DNA of 64,000 nt from JADKCZ01 sp963786945. GTDB lineage: Bacteria; Myxococcota; Myxococcia; Myxococcales; Anaeromyxobacteraceae. Shown one piece after another: positions 8,901-19,506 of this stretch (the first letter of the stretch is position 1; each line of letters starts with the position of its first letter). The stretch lies in the NCBI GenBank assembly GCA_963786945.1, contig CAWBAO010000001.1, positions 310,001-374,000 of the forward strand, in the 5' to 3' direction. The notes beneath the pieces are model-generated. The model saw only the letters and a program-made list of their open reading frames with translations. It did not search any database and was not told where the DNA came from. The translations under genes were made by a program, and so were the position numbers.

Positions 8901-11534
8901 GAGCGCCACCGCCTTCATGTCGCAGCGGTTCCAGGTGGCGCCGGGCGCGTAGGCCGGGTTGGGCTCGGCGGCGCCAGGGAACAGGTTGAGGTACTCGGGG
9001 ACCGGCAGCTCGGGCCCGACGCAGCGGAGCGGCAGGGCCTGCGGCGTCGGCGACACCACGTCGCCGAAGACCACGTTCATGTCGCCCGAGCCCTGGTGGC
9101 GGTATCCGGGGGGCGCCACCGCCTCGACCACGTAGTCGACGTTGGGCAGCTCGTCCTGGAAGGCGACCCGGCCGAAGGCGTAGCCGCCGTCGAAGACGGC
9201 GGGCCGCGCCTGGTTGAAGTTGCGCAGGCCGTCGTAGCAGTCGAGGACCTGGCCCGCGTCCGGGCCGTAGGGGATGGCGTACAGCTTGCCCTGCAGGTCG
9301 GGCTGGCAGCCGGTCGGGGGGCTGTCGTCCCAGGAGTCGGTGGCCGAGAGCCCGACGAACGGCGCGCCGCTGGCCTCGGGATCCGCGCCCCAGGTGAAGA
9401 CGTCGCCGTAGCTGAAGTCGGTGCCGTTGCCGCTGCGCACCACGTCCTCCGGCCCCTTCTGCGGGGCGGCGAGGCCGCACGAGGCCGGGTCGCGCCAGCA
9501 GAACGGGTGGTTGTCCACGTCGGGCAGCTGCGCGACGTACCCACCCGAGCTCAGGGCGCTGCACGTCCCGGGGCTGGCGTGGTCCGGCTGGTCCGGCTTC
9601 CCGTCGCGGTCGCAGTCGAGGAACAGGTTCACCTGGACGCGCGGCACGCCCGGCTCCCACGGCTCGGCGGCCGCGTAGCGCGGATCGACCTCGGCCCGGG
9701 TGATGGCGTAGTGGACGATCCCGGCGATGCCGCCGTTCTCGCCGAAGGCGTAGGCCTTCTTGCCGAAGGCGACGTGGACCGTCTCGCCCAGGAAGGCCTG
9801 GATGCCCTCCAGCAGCACGGTGCCGGTCTCGGTGCGCGACAGGTTGTTGCCGGAGTGGGGGTTGACGTCGGCCGCGCCCGTGGCCAGGCCGGTGTTGGGG
9901 TCGACCTGGAACTGCGGCTGCGGATTGAGGCGACCGAAGGAGGGGGTGCCGCCGTAGCCGGAGTCCGGCGGGACGGCGCCGCCGGCGTCCACCACCACCG
10001 TCGCGCCGGTCGCCTTGAAGCGGGCGTAGTCCACCTCGCCCACCATCCAGTTGAAGAAGGGGAAGAGCTCGGCGAACGTGAAGGTGCCGTCGTCCGAGGT
10101 GGCGCTGGCCTGGTAGATGCTGCCGTCCCGGAAGCGGATGTCGACCGGGACCTCCTTCATGGGCGGCTTGGGGGCGCCGGTGGCGTCGAGCGGCCAGCCG
10201 TTCTCGTCCTCGTCGTAGAAGATCCGCCCCTCGTACCGGGCGAACCAGCTGAAGACCGGGACCTCGATCAGGTCGAGGACCGAGTCGGCCGGCGCGACGG
10301 TGATGGTGGTGGCGGCGATGATGACGTCGAGCGGCTCGTCGAAGACCACCAGCTCCCAGGTCCCGGCCGGGACGTTGGGGATGGTGAACCGGCTGTCGGC
10401 GTCGCACGGGCCGGCCCAGAGGGCGCGCCCGCCGTTCGGCTCGTTGAGGGCCACCCAGCACTTGGGGACCGGCGCGCCGCTGTAGAAGGTGTAGTCGGGG
10501 GGCCTGGAGTTGTGGATGTTGACGACCCGGCCGGTGACCGACTTGGTGCCGTTGAGCACGGCCGGCTGCAGGTTGCCGCTGTGGGTGAAGCCGACGAAGA
10601 CGTGGTGGCCGGGCGGGCCGAACTCCTGGAAGAAGGGCGGCTCGAGGTTCTTGACCCAGGCGTCGATCCCCTTGGTCCCCTCGATGGTGGAGGTCTGCGT
10701 CCAGTCGGAGCCGGCTGGCGGGCGGATGACGATGGTGTACTTGGCCGGGAAGAGGTTCTTGATGAGCGCGGTGCCCTGCGAGTCGGTGTAGATGAGGCCG
10801 CTGCCGACGACGTCGACGCTGTGGTCGGGCTTGTAGGTCGTGCCCAGCGGGTTCCCGTAGGCGTCCTGGGTCACCTGGCCGCCCGACATGCCGTAGGTGC
10901 CGCCCGCCTCGATCAGGCTGACGAAGAAGCCCTCCAGCCCCAGCTCCTCGGGGAGGTCGGGGGCGCCGTTGAGCGGGTGGTCGTCCCGGAAGACGTGGAC
11001 GGAGAGCTGCGCGGTCGGGACCGGGTACTTGTTGACGTACACCGTCACCGAGGCCTGTCCCGGGGCCACCGCGGCGCCGCCCATCTGGTGGCCCTCGTCG
11101 GCCAGGACGGAGACGTAGTAGCGCCTGGCCGGGTCGAGCTCGGGGAGCGCCTGGTAGACCCGGGCCGGATCCGGGTCGCCCGGGACGGGGCCGACGACCT
11201 GCGTGCCGCCCTCGATCCGGCCGGCGGCCACCACCGGCATGTAGCTGGTGTGGAACCCGTAGGAGTAGTTGCTCCGGTCGGCGATCCGGCCGGGGATGGA
11301 GGGCTTGGTGGCGTCCTCCTCCACCGTCCAGCGGAAGGTGGTGACCGGCGCCTGCACGCCGTTCTGATCCACCCCGATGACCGTCACCTGGAGCGGCGCG
11401 GCCTGCACTCCGGCCGGCATCAGGGCCGTGAGCAGCGACGCAACCAGCGCGGCGAGCCCGGCGCGGATCCCGCGTCCGCCGAGCCAGTTCCTGGTGGGGT
11501 TCCCGTGCTGCAGACCGTCGATATGTGGCGCCAT
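5914..11534 (-). CDS. Very large secreted surface protein with SdrD/SpaA-like repeats and C-terminal beta-helix (two frameshifts)
   Basis: Restoring two frame breaks gives about 1,872 residues. The ATG at 11534 follows GGGAGA and encodes a signal peptide ending near GVQAAP. Residues ~40-1080 are a chain of beta-sandwich segments resembling carboxypeptidase-regulatory/SdrD B-type modules (for example YEGRIFYDEDENGWPLD and VNLFLDCDRDGKPD). Residues ~1085-1190 look like an IPT/TIG domain. Residues ~1200-1870 are a right-handed beta-helix with many NNxI/GGGI turns, ending NDIGADEYGSP. The breaks are one extra base near 8110-8114, which separates PIQF from WSDDLIV, and one extra base in the CCCC run at 7672-7675. 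Both sides read well, so sequencing error is likely. The gene heads the multicopper-oxidase run. A surface scaffold or adhesin role is inferred. Confidence 0.8.
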
Positions 11535-11594
11535 GGACGTCTCCCTGTGGCTGGGATTCGCACCACGACTTGCGGCTGGCGCAGCGGCGCCGCT

Positions 11595-11644
11595 TGAAGG
11601 AACCATGAAGGAACCGTGAATTCACGCCGGCAGGACCCGGCCGG
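11595..11644. promoter_or_regulatory. Candidate operator: three 11-bp direct repeats merging into a palindrome
   Basis: Three consecutive 11-base units starting with TGAA occur here: TGAAGGAACCA, TGAAGGAACCG and TGAATTCACGC (from 11595 to about 11627). The last contains the perfect 12-bp palindrome CGTGAATTCACG (11615-11626). The site lies about 60-90 bases upstream of the ATG at 11534. Tandem 11-bp direct repeats are the known binding pattern of OmpR/PhoB-type winged helices, and the adjacent gene encodes such a domain. That this regulator binds here is inference. Confidence 0.5.
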
Positions 11645-11729
11645 AGCGTGGCGGCGCCGCAGGCAGCGCCCCACCCGCCACCCGGAGCCCGGCGCCACCC
11701 CGTGCAGGCCCCGCCCGGGCGTGGGCACG

Positions 11730-11745
11730 CGTCGCTGCAGCGACG
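11730..11745. promoter_or_regulatory. Perfect 16-bp palindrome
   Basis: CGTCGCTGCAGCGACG is a perfect palindrome in the spacer between the regulator gene and the large surface-protein gene, just beside the second copy of the 31-bp repeat. It could be a dimeric repressor or activator site. In sequence this GC-rich a chance palindrome is possible. Confidence 0.3.
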
Positions 11746-11753
11746 ATCGGGAG

Positions 11754-11784
11754 CCGTGAATTCACGGCGGCAGGACCCGGCCGG
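11754..11784. repeat. Second copy of a 31-bp direct repeat containing GCCGTGAATTCACGGC
   Basis: Bases 11614-11644 and 11754-11784 match over 31 bases with one mismatch (11627 versus 11767), exactly 140 bases apart. This copy has a longer palindrome, 16 bases at 11753-11768. Weaker similarity continues about 20 bases beyond. Both copies lie in the 331-base spacer (11535-11865) that otherwise holds no gene. The pair looks like a duplicated regulatory element acting on the minus-strand operon. Confidence 0.6.
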
Positions 11785-11865
11785 GCATGGCGCGGCTGCA
11801 GGCGACACGGCCGGCACCGGCAGAGAGGATGCGGCGTGCCTGGATCTCGGGTGCCGACGGCCGGC

Positions 11866-13843
11866 CTACGGGCCGCTCTGCGCCAGCGGCCGGACCGCGC
11901 CGATGGACGCCAGCCGGAGCCGCGCCACGTGGTGCGCCGGGGGCGGCCTGCCGGGGAGGACCGCCAGGCCGATGCCCGACTCGACCTGCTGGAGCCACGG
12001 CGTCGCCTCCGCCACGGCGCGCTCGAGCAGCTGGGCGGCGCTGGTCCGGCTCGCCGAGCGCCGCGCGCACCTCGGCGAGCTCGAGCGGCGACGCCCGCCC
12101 CTCCAGCTCGCCGAGCAGCGCCAGCGCCTCGCTGCGTGCCCCCGCGCGGGCGTGGGCCCGCGCCAGCGCCGCGACGTGGTGGGGCGCCCGTCCGGAGAGG
12201 CGCGCCGCCTCGCCGAAGGCGGCCACGGCCTCGGCGTGCCGTCCCCTGGCCTGGTGCGCCCAGCCCAGCACGGCATAGGCCGGCGCGAAGTTCGGCTGGA
12301 GCCGGAGCGCGGCGAGCGCCCGTTCCTGGGCCTGCTCGTGGTTGCCGGCGCTGAAGTGCGCCGCGGCCAGGACCGTGGCCGCCACCGGGCAGGCCGGGTT
12401 CAGGTCGCGGGCCACCCGCGCCTCGGCGACGGCCTCGTCCCGCCGGCCCAGGACGGCGAGCATCATCGCGTAGTCGGCGTGGACGCCGGCGAGGCTCGGA
12501 TCGAGGGCCAGCGCGCTCCGGTAGTAGGCCTCGGCCGCCTCGAAGTCCCACCGGGCCGCCGCGACCTCCCCCAGCGCACCGCGCGCCTCGGCGAGGTCGG
12601 GGGCGATCTCCAGCGCCCGGCGCGCCGCCGCCTCGGCGCCAGCCAGCGCCGCCTTCGGGTCCAGGACGCGCCGCTCGAGGCCAAGGAGGAAGGCCTCGGC
12701 CACGCCGACGTGGGCCGAGGCGAGCTTCGGATCGAGGGCCGCTGCGGCCTGGAAGTGCTCCAGGGCCTCCTCGACCACCTGGCCGGAGCCCTGTGAAAGG
12801 TACTGGCGCGCCAGCGCCTGCTCACGCGCGGCAGCCGGCGGCCAGGTCGTCGGGCTCGCCCTGCCGGGCACCTCCCAGCTGGCCCACCAGGGCCCGCACC
12901 AGGTTGCGCCGCACCTCGCCCCAGGTGACCAGGTCGAAGTCGTGGACCTCGGCCCAGAGGAGCCGCTCGGTCCTGGCGTCGATGAGCTCGACCGCCACGC
13001 GGCGCCTCTCCTGGCCTCCCAGGAGGGCTGTCTCCAGGATCGCCTCCGCTCCGCCGGCCGGGTGGCTGGCGCCTGCGGCCGGCTCGGCCGGCACGACCCG
13101 CAGCCCGGTGGTCCGGGCCAGGTCGGTCGAGAGCTCGCTCGTCAGCTGCCGGGCAACGGCATCCTGGTGGCCGTCGCCGGTCAGGTTGGCGGTCGGCAGG
13201 ATGGCCATCGACCCGATCCGGAGCAGGCTGGGTTGCGCCGCCGTGTGCGAGAGCTGCGTCCAGGCGCCGAGCGAGGACGTCCCCAGCGCCAGCGCCAGCG
13301 CCAGCGCCGCGAGCGCGATCCTGGATCGGCGCCTCGGGGCCGGCGGCGCCTGGGCGCCACGGCTGGCGGCACCTCGGGAGGCGGGGGCGCCACGGCTGGC
13401 GGCACGTCGGGCACCACCGTCGCCTGGAGCGACGGCTCCTGGCGGAGCGCGGGCCCTGCCGCCACCGGTGCGGTCGGGGCCGTCGCACCCACCCGCAGCG
13501 CCTCGGCCCCGATCGCGACCCGCGCCACGAACCGGTATCCGCGGCGGGGGACGGTCTCGATGTAAGTCGGCTGGCGGGCGTCGTCCTCGAGGACCCGGCG
13601 CAAGGCGGCCACGTGCTGGGAGAGGTTGCACTCCTCCACGCAGACGCCACGCCACACTTCCTGGAGCAGCCATCCCTTGTCGACCAGCTCGCCGTGGCGC
13701 ACCACCAGCACGGCCAGGATGTCGAGCTCGCGCGGCGTGAGGTGGAGCGGCTGGCCGTCCCTGGCGAGGACGCGTTGCCCCGCGTCCAGCGCGAAGGGGC
13801 CGAACGAGTAGACCACGCCTTCCTGTGGCGCTGCGCTGGCCAT
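11866..13843 (-). CDS. CadC-type membrane transcriptional regulator with TPR domain (three frameshifts)
   Basis: Once three breaks are bridged this is about 658 residues. The ATG at 13843 opens a winged-helix OmpR/CadC domain (~residues 8-110; LTPRELDILAVLVVRHGE, NLSQHVAALRRVLEDD, YIETVPRRGYRFVA). A Pro-rich linker contains a 21-bp tandem repeat encoding VPPAVAP. One membrane segment follows (ALAALALALALGTSSLGAW). A TolB-N/FlgO-like domain comes next (MAILPTANLTGDGHQD...LTSELSTDLART), then six or so TPRs to the end. The frame breaks lie near 13,345-13,360 (one base missing), 12,822-12,835 (one extra) and 12,035-12,041 (one extra). Three breaks in one gene could mean decay, but coding character is intact throughout. 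It is probably the local regulator of the downstream secreted-protein operon. Confidence 0.75.
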
Positions 13844-14028
13844 CCGCTCCCGGTCCCCCTTGGCAGGCACGACGAGACGGAGACTCGTTGGGTAACGATG
13901 GGCTTTCAGCCCCGCCAGTGCCTCAAGCAGGGCTCAACACGACGGCGTACCTCGAAGGAGTCCACCTGAGCGTGAGGCCATCCCGCCACTTCCGGACCCA
14001 CGGTTCGTGCCGCGGGGCCGACAATCGT

Positions 14029-14172
14029 TTACTTGCCTCCGTGGCGCAACCAGTCTCCGGCTCCCGCCGGGGAGGCCGCGGCGCCGCGGCGGGCCCTCCC
14101 GCCGGGGAAGCGGTCGATCGCGCTGCGGGCCTGGTCGGCGCCGGGGAAGATCTTCGGAGGGCTCGTCGCCAT
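14029..14172 (-). CDS. Possible small protein, 47 residues, unknown
   Basis: An ATG-started frame (MATSPPKIFPGADQARSAID...) ends at TAA (14029-14031). Third positions are almost all G or C, as in real genes of this window. No Shine-Dalgarno is visible, and the start overlaps the divergent promoter of the lipoprotein gene at 14187. It lies in the 343-base spacer (13844-14186) between the divergent regulator and lipoprotein genes, which holds nothing else I can name. In GC-rich DNA such frames arise by chance. Confidence 0.25.
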   Translation of the reverse strand: MATSPPKIFPGADQARSAIDRFPGGRARRGAAASPAGAGDWLRHGGK

Positions 14173-14174
14173 GA

Positions 14175-14180
14175 TAGATA
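14175..14180 (+). promoter_or_regulatory. Candidate -10 box (TAGATA) for the 14187 lipoprotein gene
   Basis: TAGATA ends six bases before the GTG start at 14187, and no Shine-Dalgarno sequence is present. A transcript from this box would begin at or within a few bases of the start codon, that is, be leaderless. The -35 region is not recognisable. Confidence 0.35.
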
Positions 14181-14186
14181 GCGCCG

Positions 14187-15755
14187 GTGCGCCGCGCCCA
14201 CCTGACCCCCGCCCTCGTCCTGCTGGCCCTGCTCTCCGGCTGCTCCCGCTGCGGCGCGCCCCGCGCCGGCCCGCCGCCCGAGCGGTTCGTCCCCGCCGCC
14301 AGCTCCGGCGCGCTCGTCATCCCGGTGATCGCCGAGGCGGCGCGGCAGGCGGCGGCGCTGCACGGGGCGCTGGCGGCCCGCCCCGGCGGCGAGCCGCTCG
14401 GCCAGGTGCGGGCCAGCCTCCGCCAGCAGCTCACCTTCGACGTCTTCGATCCCGAGTCGCTGCGGGGAGCCGGGCTCGACGTGCAGCGCGGCCTGGCGGT
14501 GGCCGAGCTGGCCACCCGGCCGGGTGAGCCGGGCGCGCCGCTGCTGGTGCTGCCGGTCGGCGACGCCGCCCGCCTGGAGGCGCAGGTGACGCGGCTGGCG
14601 CAGGAGCGGCTGGGGGCCGGCGACCGCGGCCAGCAGGCCGCCAGCGGCCTCGCCTTCACCGTCTGGCGGCGCGCCGCCGGCGAGCCGGCGCTGCTCTCGG
14701 TGGCGCAGGTCGAGGGTTCCATGCTGCTGGCCATCGGCCCCACCGGACCGGACGTGCTCCGCGCGGTGCTGGCGCTCGACCCGGCGGTCTCGCTGGCCGA
14801 GAGCCCGAGCTGGAAGCGAGCCCGGGCCGCGCTGGGCGACGGCTTCCCCCTCCTCTTCTTCGCGCCGCGCGACGCGCCCGCGCTCCTCGATCTCCCGGCC
14901 ACCGACGGCGTGGCGGCCGGCCTCTCGGCCACGGCCTCCGGCCTCCGGCTGGCGCTGGCCGCCATGCTGGGGGCACAGGAGCCCAGGGTGCGGCCGCTGG
15001 CCGGGCCCGGCGAGGGCTCGAGCCAGCCCTCCCGGCTGGACCCGGCCACCGTGGTGGCGCTCCGGCTCTCGGCCGACCCGGCGGTGGCGCTCCGGCTCGT
15101 CTCGGAGCAGCGCGGCCAGGCCCTCATCGAGCCGGTCGCGGCCATGGCGGCGCAGCTGGCCACGCCGGTCGAGGTGGGGGTCGGCCTGGCGCCCCGGGCG
15201 GATCTCAACGCCCTGGTGGGCGGGCGGGCGCTGGCCCAGCCGCTCCGGGTGGCCCGCCTCGAGGCCCTGGCGGGCCTGAAGGACCCGGCCGCCTTCACCG
15301 CCGCCTGCGACCAGCTCATGGCGCTCCTGGGCGCCCCGGCCGGCCACGGGACCTGGACCATGGGCGGCGGCGACGCCGAGGTCGCCTGGGCCGTGCAGGG
15401 CCGGGCGGTGGCCCTGTCGGCCGGCGTGGCCGGGGGCCTGCCACCGCTGCGGGCGCGGCTCCAGGCCGGTGGCCGCGGCTTCGAGCCGCCGGCGGGAACG
15501 GCCGGCGCGCTGGCCGGGGGGCTGGGCGGCCTGGTGCTCCACGGCGACAACCTGGTGGCCGCGCTGCGGGCGCTCCCGCCCTCGGCCTTCGGCGCCGGTC
15601 CCGACGCGGTGGTGGGCCGGTCCCTGGCGGACCAGGTGATCGGCTCGCTCGGCCAGGGGGCGGCGCTGGCCCTGCGCGCCGACCTGCCGGCCGGCGCGCT
15701 CAAGCTCACCCTCGACCTGAAGCTCGGAACCCCGGCGGCAGCGCCCCCACACTGA
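14187..15755 (+). CDS. Large lipoprotein upstream of an ABC exporter
   Basis: This 522-residue lipoprotein has a lipobox in LLALLSGCSRCG, with the acylated Cys at about residue 19. The remainder is an alternating alpha/beta sequence without catalytic motifs and resembles DUF3352-like substrate- or scaffold-type lipoproteins only in general layout. The GTG start is the only one that gives a proper signal peptide. The stop (TGA, 15753-15755) directly abuts the ATG of the ABC ATPase gene, so the three genes 14187-17708 form an operon. A role as a partner or cargo of the exporter is plausible; no function can be read directly. Confidence 0.75.
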   Translation: MRRAHLTPALVLLALLSGCSRCGAPRAGPPPERFVPAASSGALVIPVIAEAARQAAALHGALAARPGGEPLGQVRASLRQQLTFDVFDPESLRGAGLDVQRGLAVAELATRPGEPGAPLLVLPVGDAARLEAQVTRLAQERLGAGDRGQQAASGLAFTVWRRAAGEPALLSVAQVEGSMLLAIGPTGPDVLRAVLALDPAVSLAESPSWKRARAALGDGFPLLFFAPRDAPALLDLPATDGVAAGLSATASGLRLALAAMLGAQEPRVRPLAGPGEGSSQPSRLDPATVVALRLSADPAVALRLVSEQRGQALIEPVAAMAAQLATPVEVGVGLAPRADLNALVGGRALAQPLRVARLEALAGLKDPAAFTAACDQLMALLGAPAGHGTWTMGGGDAEVAWAVQGRAVALSAGVAGGLPPLRARLQAGGRGFEPPAGTAGALAGGLGGLVLHGDNLVAALRALPPSAFGAGPDAVVGRSLADQVIGSLGQGAALALRADLPAGALKLTLDLKLGTPAAAPPH

Positions 15756-16420
<665 letters not shown>

Positions 16421-16424
<4 letters not shown>

Positions 16425-17708
16425 GCTGGCGGGGGCTGCTGGCGGTGGCGTGGGCCAACCTGCGGTCGGACCCGGGGGCCACGCTGGTGGATGCGGCGGC
16501 GGCGGCGGTGGGGGCCGCGGCGCTGGTGGTCTTCGTGGCGCTCGGGCTGGGGGTGGGCGACGCGGCCCGGCGGGTGTTCCCCGCCGACGCCCGGCTGGTC
16601 GAGGTGGTGCCGGCGCAGGTCTCGCTGGGCGGGCTGCTGGGCGGCGGGCGGCTCGACGAGGTGGCGCGGGCGCGCCTGGCCGCGCTGCCCGGGGTGCGCG
16701 CCGCCTGGCCCCGGCAGAACCTGCTGGTCCCGGTGGCCGCCCCCGAGGCGCCGCGCGGCCTCGAGGCGGCCTGGCCGGCGGGGATGACCATCCAGATCCC
16801 GGTGGTCGGCGTCGACCCGGGCCTGGTGGCCGACGACACCCGCCGGGGCGTCCCCTTCGTCGATCCGGCCGACGACGGCCCCATCCCGGTCGTGCTCTCG
16901 CGCCGGCTGGTGGAGGTGTTCAACAAGACCATCGCGCCGAGCTGGGGCATCCCGGGCCTGCCGCCCGGGCTCGACCCGGTCGGCCTCGAGCTGCCGGTCC
17001 GCGTCGGCGCCTCCATCGTCCCCGGCCGGTCGGAGCCGCAGGTGCTGGAGGTCCGGGTCCGGCTGGCCGGCCTCTCCGACCGCGTGCCGCTCTACGCCAT
17101 GGCGGTGCCGCTGGCCACCGTCCAGCGGCTCCACCGGCTCTACCACCGCCCCGACCCGGGCTATCGGCCAGGTGACGCTGCTGGCCGCCACGCCGGCCGA
17201 TGCCCCGGCCATCGCGGCGGCGGCGCGGCGCATGGGCTTCAACGTCGACCGGTCCGGGCAGGCCACGGCGGAGCGGGTGGGGACGGTGGTGGGGATCACC
17301 ACCGGGGCGCTGGTCGGCCTGGCGCTGCTCATGGCCGCCCTGGCCGCGCTGGCCATCGCCCGCTCCCGGGCCGCCAGCGTGGCGGCGCGCGCCCGCGAGA
17401 TCGCGCTGCTGCAGGCGCTCGGCGCCACCGCCGGCGACGTGCGCCGGCTGGTGCTGGTCGAGGCCCTGCTGCTGGGCGGGGGCGGCGGGCTGGTGGGCAT
17501 GGCGGTGGGGCGGGGCCTGGGCCTGCTCGGCAACCTGGCCTGGCACCGGCTGCTCCCCGACTTCCCCTACCGGCCCGAGGCCATCCTGGTCTTCCCCGCC
17601 TGGCTGCTCCTGGCCGGCGTGGCGCTGGCGGCGCTCTCGGCCGTGATCGGCGCGCTGGCGCCGGCGGCCGCGGCGAGCCGGGTCGACCCGGCCCGGGCGC
17701 TCTCCTAG
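16421..17708 (+). CDS. ABC exporter permease, FtsX/MacB/LolC-like (frameshifted)
   Basis: Corrected length is about 428 residues. An N-terminal membrane segment (AAAAVGAAALVVFVALGLGVG) precedes a large periplasmic MacB-PCD-like domain. A C-terminal FtsX block of three membrane segments follows (GITTGALVGLALLMAALAAL; LLLGGGGGLVGMAVGRGLGLL; LLLAGVALAALSAVIGAL) and ends with the family hallmark RVDPARALS. One extra base, in the G run near 17,156-17,163, breaks the frame; skipping it reads DPAIGQVTLLAATPADAPA. The start GTG (16421) overlaps the ATPase stop. The protein should pair with the ATPase of 15756-16424 to energise export or extraction of an envelope component. Confidence 0.83.
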
Positions 17709-17733
17709 CGGCGAGCGGGCCGCCCGCGCCGCC

Positions 17734-19357
17734 TCAGCCGCGGCTGCTGGAGACCACCAGCGTGGCGCCGACCTGCAGCGTGTGCCGGCGCGGGTTGCCG
17801 ATGCCGTTGAGCCGGCAGAGCTCGCCGAGCGGCAGGCCGGTGTCGCGCGAGATCGACCAGAGCGTGTCGCCCGGCTTGACCTTCCAGACGCCGGCGCGGG
17901 CCTCGCCGGCCACGGTGGCCGGCGCGGCGGGCGGGGCCGGCCTGGCGGGCGCGGCCGCGGGCGGCCTGGCGGCTTGCGCCCGGGCCTGGCTGGCGAGGCG
18001 CGGGATCACCAGCTCGGTCCCTGGCCGCAGGGCGCGGGGCTTCAACCCGGGGTTGAGGGCGAGGATGCCGTCGAGCGACACCCCGTAGCGGGTGGCGACG
18101 CCGGAGAGCGTCTCGCCCCGCTGCACCACGTGGCCCTCGAAGATGGCGACCCGCACCTGCGACCTCATGCTCGGCCAGTTGGCGGCGAAGGTGGCGGCGG
18201 CGGCGGCCGGGATCTTGAGCTGGTAGGGGCGCGGCGGCGTGATGGCGCGGCGCAGCTCCGGGTTCAGGTCGACCAGCTCGGCCTCGCCGACCCCGGCCGC
18301 GGCGGCGATCAGGGCCAGCGGCGCCGCGTCGGGGATGGTGACCTCCTCGACGTCCGGCCAGCGCTCCGGCTCGATCTCCTCGGGCCTGAAGCCGAACGCC
18401 TCGGGGTGGCGGGCGATGATGGCGGCCGCCATCAGCTTCGGGACGTACCCCTTGGTCTCGGCGCGCAGGGCGCGGCGCCCCTTGGCCGCGGCCATGGACC
18501 AGTAGTCCGGGTAGCCCCGGGCCTGGGCCCGCTGCACGGTCCCCAGCCCGGCGTTGTAGCCGGCCCAGGCCAGCCGCCAGTCGCCGGTCTGCTGGTAGAG
18601 CTCCTTGAGGAAGCGGGCGGCGGCGTGCGCCGACTTCTCCGGATCGCGCCGCTCGTCGACCCAGAAGTCCTGCTTCAGCCCGAAGAGCCTGCCGGTCGGG
18701 GCGATGAACTGCCAGGGCCCGACCGCCCGGGCGCGGCTGGTGGCGTAGTTGGCGAAGCCGCTCTCGATCATGGCGAGGTAGACGGTGTCCTCGGGCACGC
18801 CCTCCTCGCGCATGATCTGCTGGTAGCGCGGGATGTAGCGGTGGCCGCGCCCCAGGTACTTGACGTAGTGGGGCCGGACCAGCGGCAGCTGGAAGAAGCG
18901 GATGTAGCTGACCACCGCCTCGTTGACGTCGATGGGGATGTCGTACTCGGCGCGGAGCTTCTCGAGGCCGTGGTCGATCTCGGGCAGCAGCGCGATGCGG
19001 TCGGCCGACTCGGCCTGCGGGGCGGTCACCTCGCGGGAGAGCGCCTCCTCGAGCCGGTCGCGCAGCGGCGAGCCGAGCCCCATCCCCTCGGTGGCCTCGG
19101 CCGCGCGCGACTCGAGGCTGGGGACCTCCTGCAGGTGCGCGGCGCGCTCGGCGGAGCGCATCGCCTCCAGCTCGGCCGAGGCCGCGTCGATCTGGGTCGC
19201 CTGCGGGCCGGTCTCGGGCGGATCGCCCGCCGGCTCGGAGTGGCCGCGGCGCCGCGCCCCGGGCCGCCGAGGGCCCGTCGGGCGCTGCGGTCGCCGGCCC
19301 GGCCCGGACCGCGACCGGGGCCAGCAGCGTCAGGAGGATGAGGAGAGCTGGGCGCAC
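17734..19357 (-). CDS. mltD: MltD-like membrane-bound lytic murein transglycosylase with two LysM domains (frameshifted)
   Basis: The corrected length is about 540 residues. The GTG at 19357 gives a signal peptide (RPALLILLTLLAPVAVRAG). One extra base near 19,246-19,256 then shifts the frame, and the rest reads without break. The SLT domain has the catalytic Glu in YLAMIESGFAN, followed by AVGPWQFIAPTG and LAWAGYNAGLG. Two LysM repeats (VVQRGETLSGVATRYGVSL and VWKVKPGDTLWSISRDTGL) bind peptidoglycan, separated by a Pro/Ala-rich linker. E. coli MltD is similar in order but is a lipoprotein; no lipobox is seen here. The enzyme cleaves glycan strands in the periplasm. It is convergent with the ABC permease gene, 25 bases away. 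Confidence 0.85.
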
Positions 19358-19506
19358 GGGGTCGCTTTGTACCGGAAGTGGGCGGCCTCTGGGAACAATG
19401 CCTTCGGGGCAGGCCCCTGGGAAGAAAACCGCCGTCACCCTCGCTGGGACCGAGGCTCAGTCGCGGCGGCCCGGGGACCGTGTTAGGTACCCGCCCGGTC
19501 CCTCCC

